In this document: one piece after another, positions 17,601 to 26,944 of the stretch
Layout of the letters: every line of letters starts with the position of its first letter
Numbering within the stretch: the stretch's first letter is position 1
Notes under the pieces: model-generated
Databases searched by the model: none
Seen by the model: the letters and a program-made list of their open reading frames with translations, nothing else
Told to the model about the DNA's origin: nothing
Made by a program: the position numbers and the translations under genes
Source of the DNA: VRUE01 sp963764365
GTDB lineage: Bacteria; Actinomycetota; Thermoleophilia; Solirubrobacterales; 70-9
Reading direction: 5' to 3'
NCBI GenBank assembly: GCA_963764365.1
Contig: CAVXSI010000020.1
Location: 1-64,000, forward strand
DNA length: 64,000 nt

Positions 17601-18563
17601 GTGAGCTCAGCCGAAGCGATAGGCGTCGATCTGGGCGGCACGAAGATGCTGCTCGGGGCGCTCGACGCCGGCTCCGAGGTCGTCTGGGAGAGCCGCGAGG
17701 CCTCGACCGGCCAGAGCGAGGACGAGCTGGTCGAGCTGCTGGTCCGCGAGGTCGGCGAGGCGCGCGCCGAGCGGCCCGGGATCGCCGCGATCGGGATGGG
17801 GATCCCGGCGACGATCGACCACGACAGGGGCCTCGCCGTCTCCGCCGTCAACCTGCCGATCGAGAACCTGCCGCTGCGCGACCTGGTGCGGGAACGGACC
17901 GGGCTGCCGGCCTCCCTCGACAACGACGCCAACGTCGCCGCCCTGGCCGAGTCGCTGTTCGGCGCCGCGAAGGGGGCGAAGGACGCGGTGATGCTGACGA
18001 TCGGCACCGGGATCGGCGGCGGCTTGATCCTCGGCGGCGAGATCTACCGCGGCGCGACCGGGGCCGGGGCCGAGCTGGGCCACATGGCGATCGACATGGA
18101 CGGGCCGCCGTGCCAGGGCAACTGCCCGAACCGCGGCTGCGTCGAGACGCTCGCCTCGGGCACCGCGCTGGGGCGCGAGGGGCGCGAGGCCGCCGAGCGC
18201 CGGCCCGGGTCGGCGCTGGGCGCGATGCGCGCCGACGGCCGTGAGATCGACGGCAGGGCGGTGACCGAGGCGGCGCTGGGAGGCGACGAGACGGCGATCG
18301 CCGTCTTCGACCTGGTCGGCCGCCGGCTCGGCGTCGCGCTCGCCAGCCTCGCCAACATCTTCGAGCCCGAGGTGATCGTGATCGGCGGCGGTGTGATCGC
18401 CGCCGGCGACCTGCTGCTGGAGCCGGCGCGGGCGGAGCTTCGGGCGCGGGCGCTGACGCCGATGAACAGGGTCCCCGTCGTCGCCGCCGAGCTCGGTCAG
18501 GACGCCGGGATGATCGGCGCCGCGGCGATGGCCAGGATCGAGCTGGAGCGGGGCACCGGCTGA
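17601..18563 (+). CDS. ROK-family sugar kinase (glucokinase-like)
   Basis: 320 residues. Phosphate-binding 'GVDLGGTK' at the N-terminus, 'DNDANVAALAE', 'TIGTGIGGGLILGG', and the ROK zinc motif with catalytic-loop glutamate 'GAELGHMAIDMDGPPCQGNCPNRGCVE' (His plus three Cys). It should phosphorylate glucose or a related hexose with ATP. No helix-turn-helix domain, so not a NagC-type repressor. GTG at 17601 is used because it gives the normal distance to the DxGGT motif. The stop overlaps the start of rsmI by one base (TGATG), indicating coupled translation. Confidence 0.92.
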   Translation: MSSAEAIGVDLGGTKMLLGALDAGSEVVWESREASTGQSEDELVELLVREVGEARAERPGIAAIGMGIPATIDHDRGLAVSAVNLPIENLPLRDLVRERTGLPASLDNDANVAALAESLFGAAKGAKDAVMLTIGTGIGGGLILGGEIYRGATGAGAELGHMAIDMDGPPCQGNCPNRGCVETLASGTALGREGREAAERRPGSALGAMRADGREIDGRAVTEAALGGDETAIAVFDLVGRRLGVALASLANIFEPEVIVIGGGVIAAGDLLLEPARAELRARALTPMNRVPVVAAELGQDAGMIGAAAMARIELERGTG

Positions 18564-19393
18564 TGCCCGGGGCCCTGATCGTCTGCCCGACCCCGATCGG
18601 AAACCTCGACGACATCACGATCCGCGGCCGTGACGCCCTCGTCGCCGCCGACTACGTCGCCTGCGAGGACACCCGCCGCACCGGCGGCCTGTTCGACAAG
18701 CTGGGGATCCGGCCGGCGCCGCCGCTGGTCTCTATCCACGAGGGCAACGAAGCGCCGCGCGCGATCGAGCTGGCGCAGCGGATCGAACGCGGCGAGGTCG
18801 TCGTCCTCGTCTCCGACGCCGGCATGCCGGCCATCTCCGACCCCGGCTTCCGCCTGATCCGCCGCTGCATCGAGCGCAACCTCGAGGTTACGGTGCTGCC
18901 GGGACCGTCCGTGGTCCCGGTCGCCCTGGTCGCCTCCGGCCTGCCGACCGACCGCTGGCGCTTCGAGGGCTTCCTGCCGAAGCGGGCGGGGGAGATGGAG
19001 CGGGTGCTGCGCTCGACCGAGACCGTGGTCGCCTTCGAGTCGCCGCGCCGGATCGGCGACTCGCTCGCCGCCCTCGCTTCGATCGCCCCGGATCGCCCCG
19101 CCGCGGTCTGCCGCGAGATGTCGAAGATGCACGAGGAGGTCTCGCGCGGCTCGCTGGGCGAGCTGGCGCGGCGCTTCCGCGGCGACGTCAAGGGCGAGAT
19201 CGTGCTGGTGATCGCGCCCGCCTCCTCGGAGGAGCACGACGACAAAGACGTCGGCTTCGCGGTCGACGCGCTGCGCCACCTGGTCCAGTCCGGCGCCCGC
19301 CCGCGCGCCGCCGCCAGCGTCGTCGCCGCCCTCACCGGCACCCGCGCAAACGATCTCTACAGGGCGCTCACCGGCCGCGAGCCACGCCGGTGA
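18563..19393 (+). CDS. rsmI: 16S rRNA (cytidine-2'-O)-methyltransferase RsmI
   Basis: 276 residues of the SAM-dependent tetrapyrrole-methylase fold. Diagnostic: 'GALIVCPTPIGNLDDITIR' at the N-terminus, 'ACEDTRRTGGLFDKLGI', 'VVLVSDAGMPAISDPGF', 'VLPGPSVVPVALVASGLP', 'FEGFLPKR' and 'CREMSKMHEE'. It methylates the 2'-OH of C1402 in 16S rRNA. The start is coupled to the ROK kinase gene. The gene ends at a repeat (B, copy 2) before metG. Confidence 0.96.
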   Translation: MPGALIVCPTPIGNLDDITIRGRDALVAADYVACEDTRRTGGLFDKLGIRPAPPLVSIHEGNEAPRAIELAQRIERGEVVVLVSDAGMPAISDPGFRLIRRCIERNLEVTVLPGPSVVPVALVASGLPTDRWRFEGFLPKRAGEMERVLRSTETVVAFESPRRIGDSLAALASIAPDRPAAVCREMSKMHEEVSRGSLGELARRFRGDVKGEIVLVIAPASSEEHDDKDVGFAVDALRHLVQSGARPRAAASVVAALTGTRANDLYRALTGREPRR

Positions 19394-19396
19394 GCG

Positions 19397-19516
19397 CGTG
19401 GCGCTGCGCATATCCGCGTCCTCGGTCGCTCGCGTGCAGAGCACGCGGCGCGACCCCCGCCGAAGGCGGGGTGCGAGCGCGTCAGCGCGAGTTCCTTGAT
19501 CTGCTTGGCCACGCGC
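19397..19516. repeat. Intergenic repeat 'B', copy 2
   Basis: CGCATATCCGCGTCCTCG (19407-19424) and GATCTGCTTGGCC (19498-19510) match copy 1 near 2479-2496 and 2638-2649. GCGTGGC near the left end pairs with GCCACGC at the right end. A small hairpin CCCCGCC-GAA-GGCGGGG lies between. It occupies the gap between rsmI and metG and could include a leader or promoter of metG. Confidence 0.6.
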
Positions 19517-19550
19517 ACACCGGGTTGCGCGGATAGCCTGGCGGCACCCG

Positions 19551-21056
19551 ATGGCCTACTACGTCACGACGCCGATCTACTACGTGAACGCCGAGCCGCA
19601 CCTCGGTCACGCCTACTCGACGATGGCCGCCGACGTGCTCGCCCGCCACATGCGCCAGCGCGGCGAGGACGTCTTCTTCCTCACCGGCACCGACGAGCAC
19701 GGCGAGCCGATCGAGACCGCGGCCGAGCGCGAGGGGGTGACGCCGCAGCAGCTGGCCGACCGCAACGCCGCCAAGTTCGAAGCGCTGATGCCGATCATCG
19801 ACGCCAGCAACGACTTCTTCATCCGCACCTCCGATCCCCGCCACGGCGCGCGGGTCGCCGAGATCATGCAGCGCGTCTACGACAACGGCTGGGTGAGCAA
19901 GGGGACCTACGAGGGCTGGTACTGCCCGCGCTGCGCCGACTTCAAAACCGAGCGTGAGCTGGGCCCCGGCCAGACCTGCCCGATCCACGAGATCGCGCTC
20001 GACCTCGAGCGCGAGGAGAACTGGTTCTTCAGGCTCTCCGCCTTCCAGGCGCAGCTCGAAGGGCTCTACGAGGAGCGGCCCGACTTCGTCGTTCCCGACT
20101 TTCGTCGCAACGAGGCGGTCGCCTTCATCGAGGGGGGCCTCGAGGATGTCTCGCTCTCGCGGCCGAAGCTGAAGTGGGGGATGCGGCTGCCCTGGGACCC
20201 CGAGCAGCGGATGTACGTCTGGTTCGACGCCCTGCTCAACTACGTCACCGCGCTCGGCTTCGCCCGCGAGGGTGAGGACCTGACCGCCCGCTACTGGCCC
20301 GCCGACCTGCACATGCTCGGCAAGGACATTCTCAAGTTCCACGCGGTGATCTGGCCGGCGCTGCTCTGGGCCGCCGGCCTCGAGCCGCCGCGGCGGATGG
20401 CGATCCACGGCTATCTCCTGATGGGCGAGAAGAAGATGTCGAAGTCGCTCGGCAACGTGCTCGACCCGTTCGAGGCGATCGAGCGCTTCGGCGCCGACGC
20501 GCTGCGCTTCTACTGCTTTCGCGAGGTCAGCTTCGGCCGGGACGGTTCAATCTCCACGGCCGGCTTCGAGGTCCGCTACGAGACCGAGCTGGCGAACGAC
20601 TTCGGCAACCTCGCGAGCCGGGTGCTGGCGATGGTCGAGCGCTACCGCGACGGCACCGTGCCGTCGGCCCAGGTCGACGCCGTGCTCGCCGAGGATTTCG
20701 AAGGTGCGGTCGGCCGCTTCTCCGAGCTGCTCGACCGGGTCGAGCTGAGCCAGGCGCTGGAGGAGGCCTGGAAGCTGGTCCGCAGGCTCAACCGCTACGT
20801 CGAGGAGACGCGGCCCTGGGAGCTGGCCAAGGACGAGGCCGACCCGGAGCGGCTCGACGAAGTCCTCTACAACCTCTGCGAGGGGCTGCGGGTGACGACC
20901 CTGCTGCTCGTCCCCTACCTGCCGCGGACGAGCGAGACGCTGCTCGCCGCGCTGGCCGAGGACTCGCGGGAGCTCAGCGAGCTGGGTGCTCGACCCGGCG
21001 GCCGGAAGGTCGAACGGGTTGCCCCCCTCTTCCCGAAGATCGAGCCGCCTGTCTGA
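19551..21056 (+). CDS. metG: Methionyl-tRNA synthetase
   Basis: 501 residues, the shorter form without a C-terminal tRNA-binding EMAP domain. HIGH-like 'PHLGHAYS' (about 16-23), zinc-knuckle 'CPRCADFKTERELGPGQTCPIHE', 'WFDALLNYVTALGF', and 'GEKKMSKSLGNVLDP' (KMSKS) are present. It charges initiator and elongator tRNA-Met. The ATG at 19551 starts directly with the canonical 'YYVTTPIYYVNAEPHLGH'. Glutamate codons are mostly GAG, as in other cytosolic genes here. Confidence 0.97.
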   Translation: MAYYVTTPIYYVNAEPHLGHAYSTMAADVLARHMRQRGEDVFFLTGTDEHGEPIETAAEREGVTPQQLADRNAAKFEALMPIIDASNDFFIRTSDPRHGARVAEIMQRVYDNGWVSKGTYEGWYCPRCADFKTERELGPGQTCPIHEIALDLEREENWFFRLSAFQAQLEGLYEERPDFVVPDFRRNEAVAFIEGGLEDVSLSRPKLKWGMRLPWDPEQRMYVWFDALLNYVTALGFAREGEDLTARYWPADLHMLGKDILKFHAVIWPALLWAAGLEPPRRMAIHGYLLMGEKKMSKSLGNVLDPFEAIERFGADALRFYCFREVSFGRDGSISTAGFEVRYETELANDFGNLASRVLAMVERYRDGTVPSAQVDAVLAEDFEGAVGRFSELLDRVELSQALEEAWKLVRRLNRYVEETRPWELAKDEADPERLDEVLYNLCEGLRVTTLLLVPYLPRTSETLLAALAEDSRELSELGARPGGRKVERVAPLFPKIEPPV

Positions 21057-21808
21057 GGAGCCGCCGGCCATGCCGCGCTGCCTCTCTGCGGCCCGCCTTC
21101 CGTCCCCCCGTCGCAGGCGAGCAAGCCGGCGAGCCGCCCCAGCCATCGCTCCCGGGCCCGCCGGCACCCCTCGCCGCCGGCCAGGATCTCCACCGGCAGC
21201 AGGCGTGCCACCTCGGGGTGGGCAAGGCACCGCGCGCGAACCACTTCCGTACCCGTAAGAGGCCACGCCTTTCACAAACACTCGTGTCTGGTACGCCCTC
21301 CAGAAAGTGCCTGTTTGCAGGGAAAAGGCATCAGGGTTGACATACGTTCTCGCGTCTGGTCCAATGTCCCTGCCATCCAGAGACGCGAACGTCTGCGTTC
21401 CTGGCCGCTATTGCCCCAAGGACGGGCAGGGAAGCACCACAGGGACACGGAGTCGCCGGGAACGGCTCCAGGGACAAGGGAGAGACCAAGAGTGACCAAA
21501 GCGCCCCGATCGACTTCGCGCCTCGGCAGCCCCCGTGCCGCCTGCGCGCGCGCCGCCGGTCCCTCCTCGCCAAGCAGGGCAGCGGTCATCGGCGTGGCGA
21601 GTCCTCTAACAGGCCACCCGCGGCCGATATCCGCCCAGCGACTTTGTCTCGCCTCGCCCACGGACTTCACCGCAGCACCCGCCGGGAGCGCTTCTGCTCC
21701 CGTCGGCCTCATTGATCAACCAGCTCGGCCGCGGGGCGGGACCCCGCGGCCGCACTCAATCCGGCCGGCCGGGATTACCCCGGCGGGCATTACACAGGGA
21801 GAGAACAC
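21057..21808. other. 752-base gap without a convincing gene
   Basis: Open frames here are short, overlapping and compositionally like non-coding GC-rich DNA. Visible items: TTGACA (21337-21342) with a weak TCCAAT 17 bases on; CTCGCGTCTGG / CCAGAGACGCG imperfect inverted repeat (about 21348-21387); and CAGGGA/GGGACA-rich short repeats (about 21428-21480). It precedes the surface-protein cluster and may hold its promoter, but I cannot place one securely. Confidence 0.5.
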
Positions 21809-23011
21809 GTGAAACGCTTAACCGTCCTTCTCGCCGCGCTGGGAGCCCTGCTCCTGGTCTCGGCGGCGCCGGCCCTGGCCAGCGAAGAACTCGAATTCAA
21901 GGAAACCTTCGGCTCGGCCGAACAGCCGTCGTTCAGCCAAGCCAGCCGGATGGCGGTCGACCAGTCGAGCGGCGAACTGTACGTCCTCGACGGCGCTGCG
22001 AACACGCTCTACCGCTTCAACGCCGACGGCACGCCGTCGGAATTCCCGATCCTCGGCAGCAACGAAATCGCGGTCGAAGCGGGAGGGACAAGCAGCGTCG
22101 CGATCGACGAATCCGGCGGCGCGACCGACGGCGACATCTACGTGATGGAAGAAGAATCGTCGCCGGTCAGGGTCGGAATCTACAGCGAAGAAGGCTTGCC
22201 GCTCGGCGAACTGACCGAATCCAGCTCCGGCGCCTACTTCGGCCTGCTGGGTATGACCGTCGATGGCTCGGGCAACGTCTACGTCTCCGATCTCTATGGC
22301 ACGCACAAGTACGAACCGAGCGCCAACCCGGTCGAAAACTCCGACAACAGCACCAGCTTCGGCCCCGCCGGGACCCAGATGGCTGCCGGCCGCGGCCCCA
22401 GCGCCGGCGCGTTGTTCGGCAAGTTCGAAAACGTCTTCGGCGGAGAAAACTTCAACTACGCGAAGATGAACTCGAGCAGCGGCGCGATCGAATACGAAAT
22501 CGACGCCGAAACGTCGACTGCCAGCAGCGTCGACCCGGTAACCGGCTACCTCTACCAGGCGACCAGCAAAGTAGCTGGACACAAGGTCAACGTCTGGGAC
22601 GCGTCGGGTGGCAGCTTGGTCGAAGTCGGGAGCACGACGCTCGCCGAAGCTGCGGAAGGCGTAGCCGTCAACGGCTCGACCGGCGACGTCTACGTCAGCC
22701 ACGCTGGAAACACCGTCGAAGTCTACGAACTGGTCGCAGGCGCCTCCGAACAGCCCCTCACCCTCAAAATCAACGAAGGCGAAGGCACGGTCATCTCCAA
22801 CCCCGCAGGCATCACCTGCACCGGCTCCTCGGGCAAAGAATGCACCTCTGAATTCGAAGAAGGCGCAGAAGTCACCCTGACCGCCTCCCCGGCGGCCGGC
22901 TACCGCTTCAACGCCTGGGGGAGCTGCCCCGGCCCGAACGGCCGCCAGTGCACGGTGACGATGTCCGAAGCCAAAGAAGTCGGGGCCTTCTTTGACAGGT
23001 CTGCAAGCTGA
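21809..23011 (+). CDS. Secreted NHL/propeller-like protein with B-repeat-type tail (truncated by frameshifts)
   Basis: 400 residues in this frame. Signal peptide 'KRLTVLLAALGALLLVSAAPALA', then NHL-like blades ('MAVDQSSGELYVLDGAANTLYRF', 'MTVDGSGNVYVSDL', 'VAVNGSTGDVYVSHAGNTVEVYEL') up to about 310, and a C-terminal domain with 'GTVISNPAGITCTGSSGKECTSEFEEGAEVTLTASPAAGYRFNAWGSC', typical of divergent InlB B-repeat-like adhesion domains. The GTG start has an AGGGAGAG ribosome-binding site. All glutamates I read (39) are GAA. The frame ends early: homologous sequence continues in other frames downstream. Function unknown; a surface or matrix role is likely. Confidence 0.8.
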   Translation: MKRLTVLLAALGALLLVSAAPALASEELEFKETFGSAEQPSFSQASRMAVDQSSGELYVLDGAANTLYRFNADGTPSEFPILGSNEIAVEAGGTSSVAIDESGGATDGDIYVMEEESSPVRVGIYSEEGLPLGELTESSSGAYFGLLGMTVDGSGNVYVSDLYGTHKYEPSANPVENSDNSTSFGPAGTQMAAGRGPSAGALFGKFENVFGGENFNYAKMNSSSGAIEYEIDAETSTASSVDPVTGYLYQATSKVAGHKVNVWDASGGSLVEVGSTTLAEAAEGVAVNGSTGDVYVSHAGNTVEVYELVAGASEQPLTLKINEGEGTVISNPAGITCTGSSGKECTSEFEEGAEVTLTASPAAGYRFNAWGSCPGPNGRQCTVTMSEAKEVGAFFDRSAS

Positions 23012-23554
23012 CGGTCTCCAAGACCGCGGGCTCCCTGCCGGGCCTGGTCGCAGATGAATGCCGCCCGGCGATCGCCTGCCTCTACCAACTGCCAGTCCGT
23101 CAGCTACTCCTGCAAGACGGGCGCGGAAGTGGTGCTCACCGGCAACGATTTCGGCGAACAACGCACTTCGCGAATTCACCGACGGCACCGGTTCGGCCGC
23201 GGCGTGTACGGGGAAACCGAATGCACCGTCACGATCGGACCGAAGCAGACTCCTCGATCGAAGCGCTGTTCGGACTCAACGCCAAAGTCCAAGCTCAGCG
23301 TCGAAAAGGCAGGCGGCGGCACAGGCCACGATCAGAGCCGTCGGCGGCATCAAGTGCCGCAGCACCTGTGGCTCGGCCTCGGCCAAATACTACACTCGGT
23401 GAAGAAGTCACCATCAACTGGGAACTCGACCCCGGCACCAGCTCGATCGAATGGACCACCGGCGCGGGCACCTGCACCGGCAAATCCACCTCGAACGGGA
23501 GCTGCAAAGTCGACGATGAGCGCTGCCAAAGAACTGGTGGCGAAGCTCGAATAG
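23012..23554 (+). pseudogene. Out-of-frame continuation of the propeller/B-repeat protein
   Basis: Pieces of two more B-repeat-like domains can be read by switching frames several times: 'CKLTVSKTAG', 'NCQSVSYSCKTGAEVVLTG', 'REFTDGTGSAAACTG', 'EADSSIEALFGLNAKV', 'TIRAVGGIKC', 'EEVTINWELDPGTSSIEWTTGAGTC'. They line up with the last domain of the preceding gene. At least five frame changes in about 540 bases mean either a decayed gene end or a badly assembled repeat. A strong hairpin follows. Confidence 0.7.
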
Positions 23555-23581
23555 CCGCCTGAGCAAAGAAGCAAAGCCAAA

Positions 23582-23609
23582 GCCCCGGGAGCCTCACGGC
23601 TCCCGGGGC
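23582..23609 (+). terminator. Strong hairpin after the first surface gene
   Basis: GCCCCGGGAGCC (23582-23593), loop TCAC, GGCTCCCGGGGC (23598-23609): a perfect 12-bp stem. No U tract follows. It separates the first surface gene from the A1-B1 pair. Confidence 0.7.
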
Positions 23610-23731
23610 GGAGGCTCCACCAAAGCACCAACCGAAACGCACACGACACGCAGCAACGAACCGCAAGCGGCCCTCAGGGACCCGGCTCAGACAGACCGCC
23701 GGCAGGGCCACGGGACAAAGGGGACAGGGAC

Positions 23732-26700
23732 GTGAGAGACATCGGCACCACCACCAAGGCGTCAGCGCCACGGTCGCCCCAGCACGCGGCAACCGGCGTG
23801 GACCCGCATCGCCGCCATGCCTCGCGGATCGTCGCCACGCTCCGCTCCCTTGTTTCTCCAAGATCTTTCCTCAGTTTTTCCAGTGCCGGCGAGGGGCAGT
23901 CCCGAGCCGACAGGTGCGCAGCCGAGGAGCGCCGCACCAAGCGGGGCCAGGACGCAGGGAGCGCGAATAGCAGCGCTATTCGCGCGACTGAGGACGCCGC
24001 CCCGCGCAGCTCCGTTGCGGGCGCGCCGAAGCGCGCCCGCAAGTGCGCCGCCCTCGGGTGCGTGACTGTCGCGATGGGGCTGCTCCTCGTCGGTGCCGCC
24101 CAGGCCTCCGACAAATACGGCTTCGCCTTCCTCGAAGAATTCGGCTCCGCCGCCAAGCCCAGCTTCACCTCCCCGAACACCCTCGCCGTCGACCCCGCCA
24201 CCGGCGACCTGCTGGTCGCCGACGCGGGGGAAAATGAGGTGCAGAAGATCACCTTCAACAACTTCGCCGACGGCGACAAATTCAAGCTCACCTGGACGCC
24301 GCCCGGCGGCTCGGCCGCAACGACCGAAGAAATCATCTACTCGGCGAACTCCACGATCAACGAACGCAACATCGCCCCGGCCATCGAAGCCGCCTTCGGC
24401 TCGGACACGGTCAGCTTCAGCACCAACGGCCAACAGGGCGCCGTCCAGATCACCTTCTGGGTCGTAGGTGCCGGTCCCCAATCGCTGATCTCCTGCGCCG
24501 TCGTCCCCGGCCACGGAAGCGGCACCTGTCCGGTCGCGCGCACCCAGGAAGGCATCCCCAGCGGCCTCTCCCGCTACGGGCCCAACGGCGAACCCGACCC
24601 CTTCTCCGCCCTGGGAACGAACGTCATCGAGGGCAGGGAAGGGGCCGACGAAACCCCCCAGGGAGCGCTCGGCCTGCTCAGCGAGCAGATCGCCGTCGAC
24701 GGCGCCTGCGCGGAGCACGAACCGCCGCTCACGGGAGCCGAATGCGAAGCGTTCGACCCCGCCGACGGCGACATCTACGTGACCCAGTACGCGAGCAAGT
24801 CGGTCGAAGTGTTCTCCTCGAGCGGCGAATACCTCGGCCAGATCGACAAAGCGACCTCGAACGAGGTCCAGCAGCTCGAACTCTCGGGCTTCGAAGAAGG
24901 CGACGAACTCTCGCTCGGCAACCTGCCTGGCGCCTGCTCTGAATCCCACACCTCCCAGGTCCCCTACGACGCCGTCTTCGGCGAAGGCCTCCAGGCCGCC
25001 CTCGAAGCCCAGTGCGGCCCCGACTTCGCGGTCAGCACCACGATCGGCGTAATCGTCGAATTCACCGGCGAACTCGGCGACACCGACGTGCCTCGCCTCA
25101 CCTGCACTATCAGCGACGGCCCCGGTACCTGCATACCCGGCTCTACCGTGATTGTCCCCGGCGACGAAAGCCACAACGAGGTCCAGCAGCTCGAATTCTC
25201 CGGCCTCGGCGAAGGCAGCAAAATCCAAATCGGAACCGACGGCAGCTCCGGCGAACCAAGTCTGCCCCAGCCCCCCTGCAACTCGAACTTCGTGAAAGCC
25301 ACCTACTCCGCCAACCTCACCCGGGACCTCCGCACCTCCCTCGAAGCCCGGTGCGGCTCCAACTTCGTCGTCTCCCTCTCGGCGGGGGCAAGCGCCAACG
25401 TCACCTTCAGCAACTCCCTCGGCCTCGTCGACCGGCCCCAGCTCGCTTGCGGGGTCGACGCCGGCTCGGGCTCCTGCGTGCCCTCGACGGTCGAAGACGG
25501 CGGCCAGGCAAAGCCCCTCGGCTCGGCCGGAGGCCTCGCCGTCGACTCTGCCGGCGCGGTCTACGTCGCCGACTCGACCAACGACGAAATCCACAAGTAC
25601 CTGCCGAGTTCGAACTCCCCCTTCGAAGCCGAAACCGTCGCCGGCTTCCCCGTCGAAGGCCCGGCAGACCTTGCCGCTGGTGTCGGACCTACCGACGGCC
25701 TCCTCTTCTACGACAGACACCGTGAACTGATCGAGCTCGACAGCTCCAGCGGCGAGCAGAAGTATGTAGTCGAACCGCGCGGGAGATCCACCCTGCTTTC
25801 TGTCAACCCGGGCAACGGCACCCTGTTCAGTGGCAGAGGCGAACTCGAAGTCGTCGAGTACGACGCCTCCGGCCCGAGCGAAGCGGTGCGCCTCGCGCAC
25901 TTCACGCCCTACGAAATGGCGCCCAACAGGTCGAACATCCGCGGCATCGCCGTCGACCCCGCCGCCGGCGACCTCTACGAATCCAGCAAGAAGAACGGTG
26001 AAGCGACGGGGAGGGTCGCCGTCTTCGAACCGGTGATCCGCCCCGAAGCGGTCACCGAAGAAGCCACCGAACGAACGGGCGAATCGGCGCTCCTGCACGG
26101 CACCGTCTCCGCCAACGGCGGCCCGCCCGCCTCCTGCGAATTCCAGTACATCACGGTCGCCGCCGCCAACGCCGACTACGAATACAAAGGCCTCAAGCGG
26201 GGCTTCAAGGACGCCCCCACCGCCCCCTGCACGCCCACCGGCCCCTTCACCGGCACGGGCAGCGAAGCGGTCAGCGCCGAAGTGACCGGCCTAGCCCCCG
26301 GCACCCCTTACATCTTCCGCGTCGTGGCCGAAAACAGCGGCGGCGCGACGCCCGAATCGGGGGACAACGGCCGCTCGACCGAAGGGGCGCTCGAATTCAC
26401 CACCCTGGGCCCGGCGATCGACGAACAGGAAGTCTCCGAAGTCACCGAAACCGAAGCGACGATCTCCGCCCAGCTCAACCCCAACGAAGAACAGACCACC
26501 TACGCGCTCGAATACGTCAGCGAAGCCGAATTCCAGTCCTCCGAATACGAAAACGCCACCACCTACCCGCTGCCACAGCTGACGCTCGAACCGGGGAACG
26601 AATTCGTCCACGTCGCGATCACGCTCTCCGACCTGCCCCCCGGCAGCGCCTGGCACGCCCGCATCGCCGCCGCCAACGCGGTCGTCCGTGCACGGCCCCG

Positions 26701-26944
26701 ACCAGCGCTTCGCCACCTACCCGGTCGCCACCGGCCTGCTCGACGGACGCGCCTACGAGAAGGTCAGCCCCTCGCAAAAGAAAGGCGAGGTGGTCGCGCC
26801 CAACGGCCAAGATCTCGGGAGCAGCTGCGAAAACTGCCTGCCTGCCCAAAACGGCCTCCGCCAGCCCCAGCAGGTCGCCCCCGACGGCGAATCGATCCTC
26901 TACGAGGGCCAGCCGTTCGCCGAAGGCCTCGCCTCGCGAGCTAA
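23732..26944 (+). CDS. Giant secreted propeller-like protein A1 (main frame)
   Basis: Hydrophobic signal segment 'CAALGCVTVAMGLLLVGAAQA' preceded by a basic 'KRARK', but only after about 105 residues of Arg-rich leader if the GTG at 23732 is the start. After it come NHL-type blades ('LAVDPATGDLLVADAGENEVQKI', 'GLAVDSAGAVYVADSTNDEIHKY'), two related inserts with 'NEVQQLELSGFEEGDELSLG' and 'NEVQQLEFSGLGEGSKIQIG', and fibronectin-like segments ('TERTGESALLHGTVSANGG', 'VTETEATISAQLNPNEEQTTYALEYV'). The frame is lost near 26690 and the protein continues one frame over. No enzyme motif. Probably a surface or matrix protein; it is coupled to B1 through the far end of the gene. Confidence 0.75.
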   Translation: MRDIGTTTKASAPRSPQHAATGVDPHRRHASRIVATLRSLVSPRSFLSFSSAGEGQSRADRCAAEERRTKRGQDAGSANSSAIRATEDAAPRSSVAGAPKRARKCAALGCVTVAMGLLLVGAAQASDKYGFAFLEEFGSAAKPSFTSPNTLAVDPATGDLLVADAGENEVQKITFNNFADGDKFKLTWTPPGGSAATTEEIIYSANSTINERNIAPAIEAAFGSDTVSFSTNGQQGAVQITFWVVGAGPQSLISCAVVPGHGSGTCPVARTQEGIPSGLSRYGPNGEPDPFSALGTNVIEGREGADETPQGALGLLSEQIAVDGACAEHEPPLTGAECEAFDPADGDIYVTQYASKSVEVFSSSGEYLGQIDKATSNEVQQLELSGFEEGDELSLGNLPGACSESHTSQVPYDAVFGEGLQAALEAQCGPDFAVSTTIGVIVEFTGELGDTDVPRLTCTISDGPGTCIPGSTVIVPGDESHNEVQQLEFSGLGEGSKIQIGTDGSSGEPSLPQPPCNSNFVKATYSANLTRDLRTSLEARCGSNFVVSLSAGASANVTFSNSLGLVDRPQLACGVDAGSGSCVPSTVEDGGQAKPLGSAGGLAVDSAGAVYVADSTNDEIHKYLPSSNSPFEAETVAGFPVEGPADLAAGVGPTDGLLFYDRHRELIELDSSSGEQKYVVEPRGRSTLLSVNPGNGTLFSGRGELEVVEYDASGPSEAVRLAHFTPYEMAPNRSNIRGIAVDPAAGDLYESSKKNGEATGRVAVFEPVIRPEAVTEEATERTGESALLHGTVSANGGPPASCEFQYITVAAANADYEYKGLKRGFKDAPTAPCTPTGPFTGTGSEAVSAEVTGLAPGTPYIFRVVAENSGGATPESGDNGRSTEGALEFTTLGPAIDEQEVSEVTETEATISAQLNPNEEQTTYALEYVSEAEFQSSEYENATTYPLPQLTLEPGNEFVHVAITLSDLPPGSAWHARIAAANAVVRARPRPALRHLPGRHRPARRTRLREGQPLAKERRGGRAQRPRSREQLRKLPACPKRPPPAPAGRPRRRIDPLRGPAVRRRPRLAS
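23961..24042. repeat. Two perfect hairpins in the A1 leader
   Basis: GCGCGAATAGC / GCTATTCGCGC (23961-23971, 23975-23985) and TTGCGGGCGCGC-CGAA-GCGCGCCCGCAA (24015-24042). The second hairpin encodes the basic n-region of the signal peptide, so at least this palindrome is translated. Confidence 0.75.

Noticed and set aside
21337..21365. Sigma70-like promoter TTGACA-17-TCCAAT before the surface cluster
   Set aside because: The -10 part is poor and the site is over 440 bases from the first start codon; noted only within the gap entry.
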